In this document: positions 43,587-52,050 of the stretch, piece by piece | Position numbering within the stretch: position 1 is the stretch's first letter | Layout: each line of letters starts with the position of its first letter | Source: Bacillota bacterium | GTDB taxonomy: Bacteria > Bacillota > Clostridia > Oscillospirales > Oscillospiraceae | DNA length: 64,000 nt | Direction of reading: 5' to 3' | NCBI GenBank assembly: GCA_030535235.1 | Contig: JAUNCL010000008.1 | Location: 23,701 to 87,700, forward strand | Made by a program: the position numbers and the translations under genes | Notes under the pieces: model-generated | Told to the model about the DNA's origin: nothing | The model's input: only the letters and a program-made list of their open reading frames with translations | Database searches by the model: none

Positions 43587-44763
43587 CTGGAAACTTCCCG
43601 CATTCCGATTTCTCCTCAGCCAGTCTATCTCCCTCTTTGGCTCCACCCTGGTTCAAATGGCCATCGTGTGGTATGTGACCCTGGAGACCTCCTCCGGGGG
43701 CTGGGTAGCCGCCTTTACCATCTGCTCCTATCTGCCCCAATTTCTGATCTCCTTTTGGGGCGGCGTCTGGGCGGATCGGTATGACCGTAAACTTCTCATC
43801 CTCGGGGCCGATGCCATGATCGCCGCCGTCACCCTGCTCCTCCTGATTGTCCTGCCCTATTTGCAGGAGCAGTCCGTCCTGTTTCCTGTCATTCTGGCGG
43901 TCTCCGTCCTCCGCTCATTCGGTGCCGGGATCCAAACCCCGGCAGTCAACGCGGTGATCCCCCTATTGGTCCCCGAGGACCGCCTCATGTCCTTCAACGG
44001 TATCTGCGCTGCGCTCCAGGCGGCGGTCCAGTTTGCCGCGCCGGCCGCCGCCGGGATCCTTCTAAGTCTCTCCTCCCTACGGCTCTCCCTTCTGGCGGAC
44101 ATTGTCACCGCCCTGGTGGGGATTGGTCTGCTGGCGGGACTGCGGCTTCCTCAGCAGAAAGGAAGCGGTGGCACCGCCGACTGCTTTTCCGATTGGAAGG
44201 CAGGTCTTCGATACGCCTTTTCTCATCCTGCCATCGGCCGGGTGCTGATTCTTTACGGGCTGTTTATCTTTTTCGCTGTCCCTGGGGGCTTTCTGGCCCA
44301 GCTTCTGGTCAGCCGGGTCTTCGGGGCTGACTACTGGTATCTGACCGCCGCAGAGCTGACCGGCTTTGCCGGGATGACCGTCGGTGGGCTGATCCTGGGT
44401 GCCTGGGGCGGGTTCCAACAGAGAGAAACCACCCTAACCCTGGGCCTTGCCGCCTTCGGCCTTCTCTCCGTGGGAATGGGGCTGACTGACTGCTTTCCTC
44501 TTTATCTGGCCCTCATGGCCCTCTATGGGATCGCCATGACCACCGTTCAGACCGCCGTGACCACGATCATCCAGGAGCAGGCCGATAAATCGGTCCAGGG
44601 ACGGATCTTTGGCCTGATGGGCACCCTGTATGCCGGGGCCCTTCCCCTGGGGATGGCGATATTCGGCCCGCTGGCGGACGTCGTTTCCATCCAGGCCCTG
44701 GTGGTGCTGGCCGGGATCGCCCTCCTGCTGGCTTCACCGGCTGCACGGCGGATTTCCCGGTAA
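43567..44763 (+). CDS. MFS transporter, macrolide-efflux-like (12 TM)
   Basis: 398 residues, about 12 membrane helices, with the MFS loop GGVWADRYDRKLL between helices 2 and 3. It resembles the MefA-type/DHA3 exporter group. It overlaps the AraC-GNAT gene by 20 bases, a common regulator-exporter pairing; drug or metabolite efflux is likely but the substrate is open. It ends at a clear terminator. Confidence 0.88.
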   Translation: MSNPIHSWKLPAFRFLLSQSISLFGSTLVQMAIVWYVTLETSSGGWVAAFTICSYLPQFLISFWGGVWADRYDRKLLILGADAMIAAVTLLLLIVLPYLQEQSVLFPVILAVSVLRSFGAGIQTPAVNAVIPLLVPEDRLMSFNGICAALQAAVQFAAPAAAGILLSLSSLRLSLLADIVTALVGIGLLAGLRLPQQKGSGGTADCFSDWKAGLRYAFSHPAIGRVLILYGLFIFFAVPGGFLAQLLVSRVFGADYWYLTAAELTGFAGMTVGGLILGAWGGFQQRETTLTLGLAAFGLLSVGMGLTDCFPLYLALMALYGIAMTTVQTAVTTIIQEQADKSVQGRIFGLMGTLYAGALPLGMAIFGPLADVVSIQALVVLAGIALLLASPAARRISR

Positions 44764-44769
44764 TTTTCA

Positions 44770-44796
44770 AAAAAGGACTGCACAGCAGTCCTTTTT
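44770..44796 (+). terminator. Terminator after the MFS gene
   Basis: AAAAAGGACTGC (44770-44781), loop ACA, GCAGTCCTTTTT (44785-44796). Confidence 0.9.
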
Positions 44797-44797
44797 A

Positions 44798-44806
44798 TGG
44801 TATAAT
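44798..44806 (+). promoter_or_regulatory. Extended -10 promoter for the radical SAM pair
   Basis: TGG-TATAAT forms an extended -10 directly after the upstream terminator. The -35 position falls inside the terminator stem and matches poorly (CTGCAC). Confidence 0.6.
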
Positions 44807-44864
44807 ACTGTGAATTGTTTCATTGAAATCCGCAGAGCACCCCTCTGCTGCGCTGGAGGTCCCC

Positions 44865-46703
44865 ATGGATCATAAACTGGAAAAAATCCTGGCCCGGGTC
44901 CAGAAGCCCGGCCGCTATGTCGGCGGCGAATACAACGCCGTCCAGAAAGACAAGTCCGAGGTAGATTGCCGCTTTGCCTTCTGCTTCCCGGACACCTACG
45001 AGATCGGCATGTCCAACCTGGGGCTGCGCATCCTCTACGGCGTCATGAACGAGATGGAGGGGGTCTGGTGCGAGCGGGTCTTCGCCCCCTGGGGAGATAT
45101 GGAGGAGGAAATGCGCCGGGAGGGGCTCCCCCTCTACGCCCTGGAAAGCGGCGACCCGGTGAGGGACTTTGACATCATCGGCTTCTCCCTGGGCTATGAG
45201 ATGGCCTACACCAACGTGTTGAACCTGCTGGACCTGGCCGGACTGCCCCTGCGCAGCGCCGACCGCCCGGATCTGACCCCTCTCATCATCGCCGGGGGCA
45301 CCTCCACCTATAACCCGGAGCCTCTGGCCCCCTTCGTGGACATCGTCTCCCTGGGAGAGGGGGAGGACGTGACCTGTGAGCTTATCCAACTCTACCGGAA
45401 GGCCAGGGACGAGGGCTGGTCCAAGGACCGGATGCTGCGGGAAGCCGCCAAGATCCCCGGCCTGTACGTCCCCTCGCTCTACGAGGTCTCCTACCACGAG
45501 GACGGCACCATCGCCGCCATCACTCCCCAGGAGGGCGCGCCGGAAGTCGTCACCAAGCGCATCGTCAAGGACATGGACGCCTCCTACTATCCTGTAAAGA
45601 CCATTGTCCCCTCCACCGAGGTCACCCACGACCGGGTCATGCTGGAGCTCTTCCGGGGCTGCATCCGGGGCTGCCGCTTCTGCCAGGCCGGTTTCGTCTA
45701 TCGTCCCGTCCGGGGCCGCAGCCATGAACTGCTGGCCCAGCAGGGGGTGGACGCCTGCAAGGACTCCGGCTACCAGGAGATGACCCTGATGAGCCTCTCC
45801 TCCAGCGACTACCCCGACCTGCTGCCCCTGTGCGACGGTTTGCTGGAATGGTGCCAGCCCAACAAGGTCAGCCTCTCCCTGCCCTCCCTCCGGGCGGACA
45901 ACTTCTCCATGAAGCTCATGGAAAAGCTCCAGGCCGGCGGCCGGAAGAGCGGTCTGACCTTTGCCCCCGAGGCCGGTTCCCAGCGGCTCCGGGACGCCAT
46001 CAACAAGAACGTCACCGAGGAAGACCTGCTGAACTCCTGCCGCACTGCCTTCGCTGGCGGGTGGAGCAGTGTGAAGCTCTACTTCATGCTGGGTCTGCCC
46101 ACAGAGACCGACGAGGACGTGCTGGGCATCGCCGATCTGGCCACCAAGGTCTACCATGTCTGGCGGAACAACACCCCCAACCGTTCCCGGGGCGTGCGCA
46201 TCACCGTCTCCACCTCCTGCTTCGTGCCCAAGTCCCACACCCCCTTCCAGTGGGAGGCCCAGAACACCCAGGAGGAATACATGCGCAAGGTCACCCTCCT
46301 GCGGGAGAACCTGCGCAACAAGTCCATCACCTACAACTGGCACGACCCGGAGACCAGCTTCCTGGAAGCCTGCCTCTCCCGGGGGGACCGCCGTCTGGCC
46401 GACGTGCTGGAAACCGCCTGGAAAAACGGCGCCAAGTTTGACTCCTGGAGCGAGTATTTCAACCTACAGACCTGGCTGGACGCCTTTGAGGCCAACGGCC
46501 TCTCCCCGGCCTTCTACGCCAACCGGGAGAGAGCCAGGGACGAGATCCTCCCCTGGAAGGTCATCTCCGACGGCGTCAAGGAGAGTTTCCTGTGGAAGGA
46601 ACGGGAGGCCGCCTATCAAGGGGTCATCACCCCTGACTGCCGGGTGAAGTGCTCCGGCTGCGGCGCCAACAAGCTGTGCGAAGGAGGGGTTTGCCATGGC
46701 TGA
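44865..46703 (+). CDS. TIGR03960-family radical SAM protein
   Basis: 612 residues from ATG 44865 after CTGGAGGT. The N-terminal half resembles a B12-binding-like Rossmann domain (CFPDTYEIGMSNLGLRILY, GFSLGYEMAYTNVL, GGTSTYNPEPLA). The radical SAM motif is C-IRG-C-RF-C in RGCIRGCRFCQAGF, and cysteines at the C terminus (CSGCGANKLC) may hold a second cluster. The reaction is unknown. It overlaps the TIGR03936 gene by 8 bases, its usual partner. Confidence 0.92.
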   Translation: MDHKLEKILARVQKPGRYVGGEYNAVQKDKSEVDCRFAFCFPDTYEIGMSNLGLRILYGVMNEMEGVWCERVFAPWGDMEEEMRREGLPLYALESGDPVRDFDIIGFSLGYEMAYTNVLNLLDLAGLPLRSADRPDLTPLIIAGGTSTYNPEPLAPFVDIVSLGEGEDVTCELIQLYRKARDEGWSKDRMLREAAKIPGLYVPSLYEVSYHEDGTIAAITPQEGAPEVVTKRIVKDMDASYYPVKTIVPSTEVTHDRVMLELFRGCIRGCRFCQAGFVYRPVRGRSHELLAQQGVDACKDSGYQEMTLMSLSSSDYPDLLPLCDGLLEWCQPNKVSLSLPSLRADNFSMKLMEKLQAGGRKSGLTFAPEAGSQRLRDAINKNVTEEDLLNSCRTAFAGGWSSVKLYFMLGLPTETDEDVLGIADLATKVYHVWRNNTPNRSRGVRITVSTSCFVPKSHTPFQWEAQNTQEEYMRKVTLLRENLRNKSITYNWHDPETSFLEACLSRGDRRLADVLETAWKNGAKFDSWSEYFNLQTWLDAFEANGLSPAFYANRERARDEILPWKVISDGVKESFLWKEREAAYQGVITPDCRVKCSGCGANKLCEGGVCHG

Positions 46704-47367
46704 TCAGAGAATCCTGTTTGCCAAGTCCGGTACTGCCAAATATATCTCCCATCTGGACCTGATGCACACCATGGAGCGGGCCTTCCTGCGGGCGGGCATC
46801 ACCATCCGCCACACCGCCGGGTTCCATCCCCATCCCTATGTCTCCATCCCCCTGCCCCTCCCCCTGGGCTTTTCCAGCCAGTGCGAGATCCTGGAGTTCG
46901 GCCTGGAGGCCGGCTCCACCGTGGAGACCCTGCCGGAGCAGATGAACAAGGCCCTCCCCGCCGGCATCGAGATCCTGTCCTGCTACGAGGGCGGTCTGGC
47001 CTTCAAGAAGCTGGCTTTTGTCCGGTATGAGATCAGCCTGGAGTTTGACGCCCCCGTGGCGGAGCAGGCAGCGACAGCTTTTCAGGAGTTGATGGCCCGG
47101 GAGAGTTTTATCGTGAAGAAGCGCAGCAAGAAGGCCAAGAGCGGCTTTACCGAGGTGGACATCATTCCCCTGGTGGAAGCCGTGGAAGAGATTCACCCGG
47201 ATGGCACCTGGCTCCGCCTGACCCTTCTGCTGAAAGCCCAGAACCCCGGTCTGAACCCCGATGTGCTCCTCCAGGGATTCCGAAGCGAATACCCCGACCT
47301 GCCCGTTATTTACACCGCCTGCCACCGGCGGGAAATCCTGGATGATGATAAAAACGTATACCGATAA
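46696..47367 (+). CDS. TIGR03936-family radical SAM-associated protein (DUF2344)
   Basis: 223 residues. The start RILFAKSGTAKYISHLDLMHTMERAFLRAG and GFHPHPYVSIPLPLPLGFSS are hallmarks of this family, whose genes nearly always follow TIGR03960 genes. A tRNA or RNA modification role has been suggested, but I know of no proven function. In many Firmicutes RNase G and L21/L27 genes follow; here they do not, and a long hairpin ends the unit instead. Confidence 0.9.
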   Translation: MADQRILFAKSGTAKYISHLDLMHTMERAFLRAGITIRHTAGFHPHPYVSIPLPLPLGFSSQCEILEFGLEAGSTVETLPEQMNKALPAGIEILSCYEGGLAFKKLAFVRYEISLEFDAPVAEQAATAFQELMARESFIVKKRSKKAKSGFTEVDIIPLVEAVEEIHPDGTWLRLTLLLKAQNPGLNPDVLLQGFRSEYPDLPVIYTACHRREILDDDKNVYR

Positions 47368-47373
47368 TGTCAA

Positions 47374-47403
47374 ACAGCCGAAAGACCTTGGTCTTTCGGC
47401 TGT
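47374..47403. terminator. 13-bp perfect hairpin between convergent genes
   Basis: ACAGCCGAAAGAC (47374-47386), four-base loop, GTCTTTCGGCTGT (47391-47403). No U-tract on either side. Probably a bidirectional end signal or RNA stabiliser for the pair above and the serpin gene. The rest of 47404-47499 shows nothing. Confidence 0.55.
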
Positions 47404-47499
47404 CAGTCTGTCGAGAGCGTTTTGCAACATGCAGAACACACCTATGCAGGAAATGGGCATACCCGTTCCGCTTGGGTCACGGCGTGAAAGCCAACGCTA

Positions 47500-48750
47500 T
47501 CAAGATGCAATGTCCGTCACCGTACCCATGAAAACCGGCAGGCCGGCTTCCCGGTCCACGATCAGGTAGAGGAAGGGCCGGTCCAGGTACACCGTCTTGA
47601 CCTCGGTAGGCGGCGCTGCACCTGCCCCTTCCGCCACAACGGTAGCTGCTCCCGCCTTGGTCCCTCGCTCATCCACAGAGATATAGGTCTTATGGAGGAC
47701 CTGATTGATATACAGCAGGCCGGTGGAGGTTTCCCCGACGCCGGACAGATCTGCCTGCCCAGGGTCAAAGGCGTCGGTCATTCCCAGGGTCTGGAGAATC
47801 TCCTTCAGTTCCACAGCGTACTCGCTCTGGAACTTGGGGATGGCGGTCTCTACCTTGGTATCCTGGACGCCGGAAAGCATGGCCCGGAGGCCCTCTCCTG
47901 TCAGGGACGCCACATAATCCGAAAGACTCACGCCCTCCTTGGGCAGCAGCGCCACAAAGGCATACGCTGCGTCGGCATAGTTTTTCATGACGCCCACAGC
48001 GCCGGCGTCCTCCAGGTAGGCGTACTCGTCCGAGTACATCATCTCCACATCCCGTTCCGTGCCATCCTCCCTGGTGAAAACGCCCTCCTGAACCTGGAAG
48101 TCATAATAGATGCTCTGCCACTCCGCATCGAAGGCCAGGGTATTCACCAGATACAGAACTGTGTCGTCGGGGATGTGATCCAAAACGCCCTGGATCATGC
48201 CGTGGGTGTTTTCCCTGACCCAGACGTTGATGTCCTTCACCGTGGACTGGTCAAAGGGGGCCTGATAGACCCCCGCGTCATACCATGCAGCGTTGGTCCG
48301 CAAAAACTCTTCCTCCACCTGGATGCTGCCGTCATCCCGAATCCAGAGGGAGTTGGCCAGGTCCAACTGATACGTCTGCCCCAAAGGAAGCGACTGGGTA
48401 TAGGCATAGAGTGATTCGTTCAACTCCTCTATCGGTATGCCAAAGAGGGTCTCCATCTGGGCCAGGGTCTCTCCCCGGGCGCCGTTGGCGGTCATGGCCA
48501 GGGCGCAGAGGACGGACAGCGGAGAAACCAAGGTGTTCTCCCCCTCCTCCATGCTCTCCCGGAACAGGTTCACACCGAACGAGGTGACTGCCAGAGCCCC
48601 CGCTTCCCTGTCTTTGGCCTCCACGGAAACAGGTGGGGTTTCGACCTGTATGCCCGCCATCAGATCTTCCGCCAGGACCTGGCTTCCGCAGCCAACCAGA
48701 GAAAGGGTCAGCGCAAGGCAAAGTCCAAGGGTAAGGATTCGTTGCTTCAT
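47500..48750 (-). CDS. Serpin-family protease inhibitor, lipoprotein
   Basis: 416 residues. Lipoprotein signal with lipobox LVGC (Cys21), so it should be displayed on the cell surface. Serpin fold stretches: LVSPLSVLCALAMTANGARGET, a shutter/hinge region with EERGTKAGAATVV-like sequence (DERGTKAGAATVV) preceding a reactive-centre loop VAEGAGAAPPTEVKT, and the closing DRPFLYLIVDREAGLPVFMG. Small-residue hinge means inhibitory function is plausible. Targets could be host or competitor serine proteases. GGAGCG lies before the ATG; 67 bases separate it from the MgtC-like gene. Confidence 0.93.
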   Translation of the reverse strand: MKQRILTLGLCLALTLSLVGCGSQVLAEDLMAGIQVETPPVSVEAKDREAGALAVTSFGVNLFRESMEEGENTLVSPLSVLCALAMTANGARGETLAQMETLFGIPIEELNESLYAYTQSLPLGQTYQLDLANSLWIRDDGSIQVEEEFLRTNAAWYDAGVYQAPFDQSTVKDINVWVRENTHGMIQGVLDHIPDDTVLYLVNTLAFDAEWQSIYYDFQVQEGVFTREDGTERDVEMMYSDEYAYLEDAGAVGVMKNYADAAYAFVALLPKEGVSLSDYVASLTGEGLRAMLSGVQDTKVETAIPKFQSEYAVELKEILQTLGMTDAFDPGQADLSGVGETSTGLLYINQVLHKTYISVDERGTKAGAATVVAEGAGAAPPTEVKTVYLDRPFLYLIVDREAGLPVFMGTVTDIAS

Positions 48751-48817
48751 AGGGATTCGCTCCTTTCCTTTGTTTCTGTCCCATTAGACGCAGAGAAAGG
48801 AAAAAAGTTCCCGCCCT

Positions 48818-49507
48818 TTACATTTCTAAGCGAATCACACTCTCCTGCTCCCGCAGAAGCTGGATGGTGGAGATATCCCCCCGCAAAGCCTGGTCAGACT
48901 CCAGATCCATGCGCACCGCCAGGACATCCGGACGACCGGAGGGAAACTCCTTGATCTCCCGCACCATCCAGCCGATCTCATGGACGAACCGGATGGCGTC
49001 CCCCAGGCCGGCCTCCCGCTTTACCTCCAGGTAAATGGACGTGCTGGTCTCGATCTTCAGATACCGATCGTCCAGAACGCTCATGAGCAGAAGGATGAAG
49101 ATCATCAGGATGTACATGATCAGGGCGCACTCGTAAAACCCGGACCCCACCGCCAGGCCCATACAGGCGGTGGCCCAGAGGGTGGCCGCCGTGGTCAGGC
49201 CCTTGATCTGGTTGCGGCGGGTGATGATAATGGTGCCGGCCCCCAGGAAGCCGATGCCGCTGAGAACCTGGGCGCTGAGCCGGGCCGGGTCCCCCACCCC
49301 GTAGCTGGCGTACATGAACTGACTGACCAGCATGGTGGACGTGGAGCCCACGCACAGGAGCATGTGGGTCCGCAGACCGGCCGCCCGCTGCCGCAGGCCC
49401 CGCTCCAGCCCGATGGTGCCGCCAAAGATCATGGCAAGGACCAGCCGAATGGCCACAGACAGCAGATTCAGATCCCGCAGGTTCCCGATCAAATCCAGTT
49501 GGACCAT
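48818..49507 (-). CDS. MgtC/SapB-family membrane protein
   Basis: 229 residues from ATG 49507 after GGGAGGC. N-terminal membrane part with IFGGTIGLERGLRQRAAGLRTHMLLCVGS, LSGIGFLGAGTII and GLTTAATLWATACMGLAVGSG, the MgtC signature; the C-terminal ~80 residues look like a cytosolic ACT-like domain. MgtC proteins affect magnesium homeostasis and F-ATPase or phosphate balance. Possibly co-transcribed with the serpin gene 67 bases downstream, since no terminator is visible between them. Confidence 0.92.
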   Translation of the reverse strand: MVQLDLIGNLRDLNLLSVAIRLVLAMIFGGTIGLERGLRQRAAGLRTHMLLCVGSTSTMLVSQFMYASYGVGDPARLSAQVLSGIGFLGAGTIIITRRNQIKGLTTAATLWATACMGLAVGSGFYECALIMYILMIFILLLMSVLDDRYLKIETSTSIYLEVKREAGLGDAIRFVHEIGWMVREIKEFPSGRPDVLAVRMDLESDQALRGDISTIQLLREQESVIRLEM

Positions 49508-49623
49508 ATTGGTTTGCCTCCCTTCCTTTCGTTTCACAAGAAATGAGTTCGGGCTTTTTTCTCTCATTTATGCTATCATATTGCCATGAATTCAGAGACT
49601 TGTCAAATCTTAATCATTTTTCA

Positions 49624-49652
49624 TTGCTTTTTTTCCAGGAATAGGATATACT
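49624..49652 (+). promoter_or_regulatory. Promoter of the 49695 gene
   Basis: TTGCTT (49624-49629), 17-bp spacer, TATACT (49647-49652). Confidence 0.65.
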
Positions 49653-49694
49653 AACCAATATTCCTATCTTTTGACGCAACGAAAGGAGTCTGCC

Positions 49695-51443
49695 ATGTCC
49701 GAAAGTCAGGCAAAACGAACGATGCCTCGGGTCCTGATCAGCCTGCTGATCACCCTGGTCATCGGCGCGGTTTGGTTCTATGTATCCCTGCCCGCCCTCA
49801 ACCTGCACAACACCGGGTTTTTCAGCTTCATCCTGGTGCTTCTGCTGATTTACATTCTTGTCTTCATGATCGCCCTGGGTGTGGATACCGGCAGCCAGGG
49901 GATCCATCTGCGGGATTACCTCTCCTTTGCCAAAAACCAGTGCAAGGTAGTGGTCATCCTGGTGCTCATCCTGGCCGCCATTTTCGTGGTGGGCCAGATT
50001 ATCTCCGCCCCCGTCCTCCGCTCCGGCACCTATCGGGAGCTTCTTGAGGTGGACACCGGTGACTTCGCCACCGAGATCGAGCAGGTCTCCTACGACGAGG
50101 TCCCCATGCTGGATGAGTCCTCCGCCCGCCGCCTGGGCAACCGCAAGCTGGGCGAGCTGTCCGACATGGTCAGCCAGTTTGAGGTTGCCTATGACTACAC
50201 CCAGATCAACTACAAGGGCCGGCCCGTCCGGGTGGCCTCCCTGGAATACGGCGATTTCTTCAAGTGGTTCATCAACACCAAGGAGGGTCTGCCCGCCTAC
50301 ATGACCGTGGATATGGTCACCCAGGAGGCCCAGGTCATCCGCCTCTCCGACCTGGGGCTGGGCGGGATGCGCTACTCCCCCTCGGAATACTTCAACCGGG
50401 ACCTGAACCGCGCCCTGCGCTTCCGCTACCCCACCTACATGTTCTCCTCCGCCCACCTGGAAATTGATGAGGAAGGCCAGCCCTGGTGGGTCTGCCCCCG
50501 GGAGACCCGCACCATCGGCCTCTTCGGCGGCGCGGACATCATCGGCGCCGTTCTCCTCAACGCCTGCACCGGCGAGTCCGTCTACTACGACATCGCCGAC
50601 ATCCCCACCTGGGTGGACCGGGTCTACTCCGCCGAGCTCATCTGCACCCAGTACAACTACCACGGCGTGTATGTGAACGGCTTCATCAACTCCCTGATCG
50701 GCCAGAAGGACGTCACCGTCTCCACCGACGGCTACAACTACCTGGCCATGAACGACGACGTGTATATGTACACCGGCATCACCTCCGTCAGCAGCGACGA
50801 GTCCAACATCGGCTTCCTGCTGTCCAACCAGAGAACCAAGGAGACCACATACTATGCGGCCCCCGGCGCCATTGAAACCTCCGCCATGGCCTCCGCCGAA
50901 GGCGTGGTCCAGGACCTGGGGTACACCTCCACCTTCCCCCTGCTGCTGAACATCGGCGGGGAACCCACCTACTTCATGTCCCTGAAGGACAGCTCGGATC
51001 TGGTCAAGATGTACGCCATGGTCAATGTCTCCCAGTATCAGATCGTGGCCACCGGCGTCACCGTGGCCGCCTGTGAGAGCAACTACCTGTCTCTCCTCCA
51101 GCAGCATGGCATCGCTGTGAATGTGGATGAGGACAGCGAGATCGTCATCGACCAGTCCAACATCTCCGGCACCGTGGCCGAGATCCGCACCGCAGTCCTG
51201 GACGGCAGCTCCTGGTACTATATCCGCCTGGAGGGCTCCGAGGTCTTCTACGCCATCTCCGCCACCGCTGACCGGAACGTGGTAATCCTCAACGTGGGCG
51301 ATCCGATCACCGTTCAGGTTGCCCCCGACAGCCAGGGTGACATCCAGAACGCCTCCGCCATCTCTCGGGACGGGTCCACCCCCGACCCCGTAGAGCCAGC
51401 CGCTACCTCCGAAGCCACTGCGGAAGTCCCGGCGGAAGAATAA
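49695..51443 (+). CDS. Unrecognised membrane protein with large soluble domain
   Basis: 582 residues from ATG 49695 after AAAGGAG. Three predicted membrane helices near the N terminus (about 11-31, 37-60, 84-104), then ~480 residues rich in Tyr, Asp, Ser and Thr with no family I can name (for example KWFINTKEGLPAYMTVDMV and GLFGGADIIGAVLLNACTGESVYY), ending in a low-complexity acidic/Ala/Thr/Pro tail. The loop arrangement suggests the large part is outside the cell, though this depends on topology. It is followed 33 bases later by an HdeD-like gene, likely in the same unit. Confidence 0.7.
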   Translation: MSESQAKRTMPRVLISLLITLVIGAVWFYVSLPALNLHNTGFFSFILVLLLIYILVFMIALGVDTGSQGIHLRDYLSFAKNQCKVVVILVLILAAIFVVGQIISAPVLRSGTYRELLEVDTGDFATEIEQVSYDEVPMLDESSARRLGNRKLGELSDMVSQFEVAYDYTQINYKGRPVRVASLEYGDFFKWFINTKEGLPAYMTVDMVTQEAQVIRLSDLGLGGMRYSPSEYFNRDLNRALRFRYPTYMFSSAHLEIDEEGQPWWVCPRETRTIGLFGGADIIGAVLLNACTGESVYYDIADIPTWVDRVYSAELICTQYNYHGVYVNGFINSLIGQKDVTVSTDGYNYLAMNDDVYMYTGITSVSSDESNIGFLLSNQRTKETTYYAAPGAIETSAMASAEGVVQDLGYTSTFPLLLNIGGEPTYFMSLKDSSDLVKMYAMVNVSQYQIVATGVTVAACESNYLSLLQQHGIAVNVDEDSEIVIDQSNISGTVAEIRTAVLDGSSWYYIRLEGSEVFYAISATADRNVVILNVGDPITVQVAPDSQGDIQNASAISRDGSTPDPVEPAATSEATAEVPAEE

Positions 51444-51476
51444 CAAGGAACGATAAGAGAGAAAGGAACTGACCTG

Positions 51477-51995
51477 ATGAAAACTGTGCTCTGTGTATTG
51501 GGCGTCCTGATGGGCCTGTGCGGCATCTCCCTCGCCGCCACCCCCATTGTCACCTTCTGGGAAACCAGCTACTTTTTCGTGCTCCTTCTCCTGGTCTATG
51601 GCGCTGCGTCCATCGCCCGGGGCATCACCAAAAAGGAGTACGGCGGAAACTTCTTCTTTGGCATTCTCAGCGTTGTGGCCGGCCTCCTCATCCTGTTTGT
51701 CCCCGGCCTGAAGTTCATGACCAGCAGCACCATCATCTATCTGATGGCTGTCTGGTTCCTGCTCCAGGGCGCAGTCTCCCTCCTCCTGGGCCTTCGCAGC
51801 AAGAAGGCCGGTGGGGAAACCAAGAAGTGGCTGGGCAGCCTGGTGATGGGCATTTTCAGCATCATCCTGGGTATCTATTCCCTGGTCCATCCCGTGGCTC
51901 TGGCCTTCTCGGTGGGTGTGCTCATCGGCATCTACTTTATCATCTCCGGCATCAACCTGGTGTTCCTGGGGATCCAGCTGGAAAAGAAAGCATAA
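51477..51995 (+). CDS. HdeD/DUF308-family membrane protein
   Basis: 172 residues, six membrane helices in three hairpins, with repeats of the form GxLxxxxGxxxL (FFFGILSVVAGLLILFVPG, LVMGIFSIILGIYSLVHP). HdeD-like proteins are linked to acid resistance in enterics; the function in Firmicutes is unknown. It lies directly after the 49695 gene and ends at a strong terminator. Confidence 0.87.
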   Translation: MKTVLCVLGVLMGLCGISLAATPIVTFWETSYFFVLLLLVYGAASIARGITKKEYGGNFFFGILSVVAGLLILFVPGLKFMTSSTIIYLMAVWFLLQGAVSLLLGLRSKKAGGETKKWLGSLVMGIFSIILGIYSLVHPVALAFSVGVLIGIYFIISGINLVFLGIQLEKKA

Positions 51996-52006
51996 CAAGT
52001 TATGAT

Positions 52007-52043
52007 AAAACGGAAGGAGCCAATGCGGTTCCTTCCGTTTTTT
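52007..52043. terminator. Bidirectional terminator
   Basis: AAAACGGAAGGA (52007-52018) pairs with TCCTTCCGTTTT (52030-52041), with T on + to 52043 and an A-run for the minus strand. It lies between the convergent HdeD-like and ABC exporter genes. Confidence 0.88.
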
Positions 52044-52050
52044 ATCTCTG

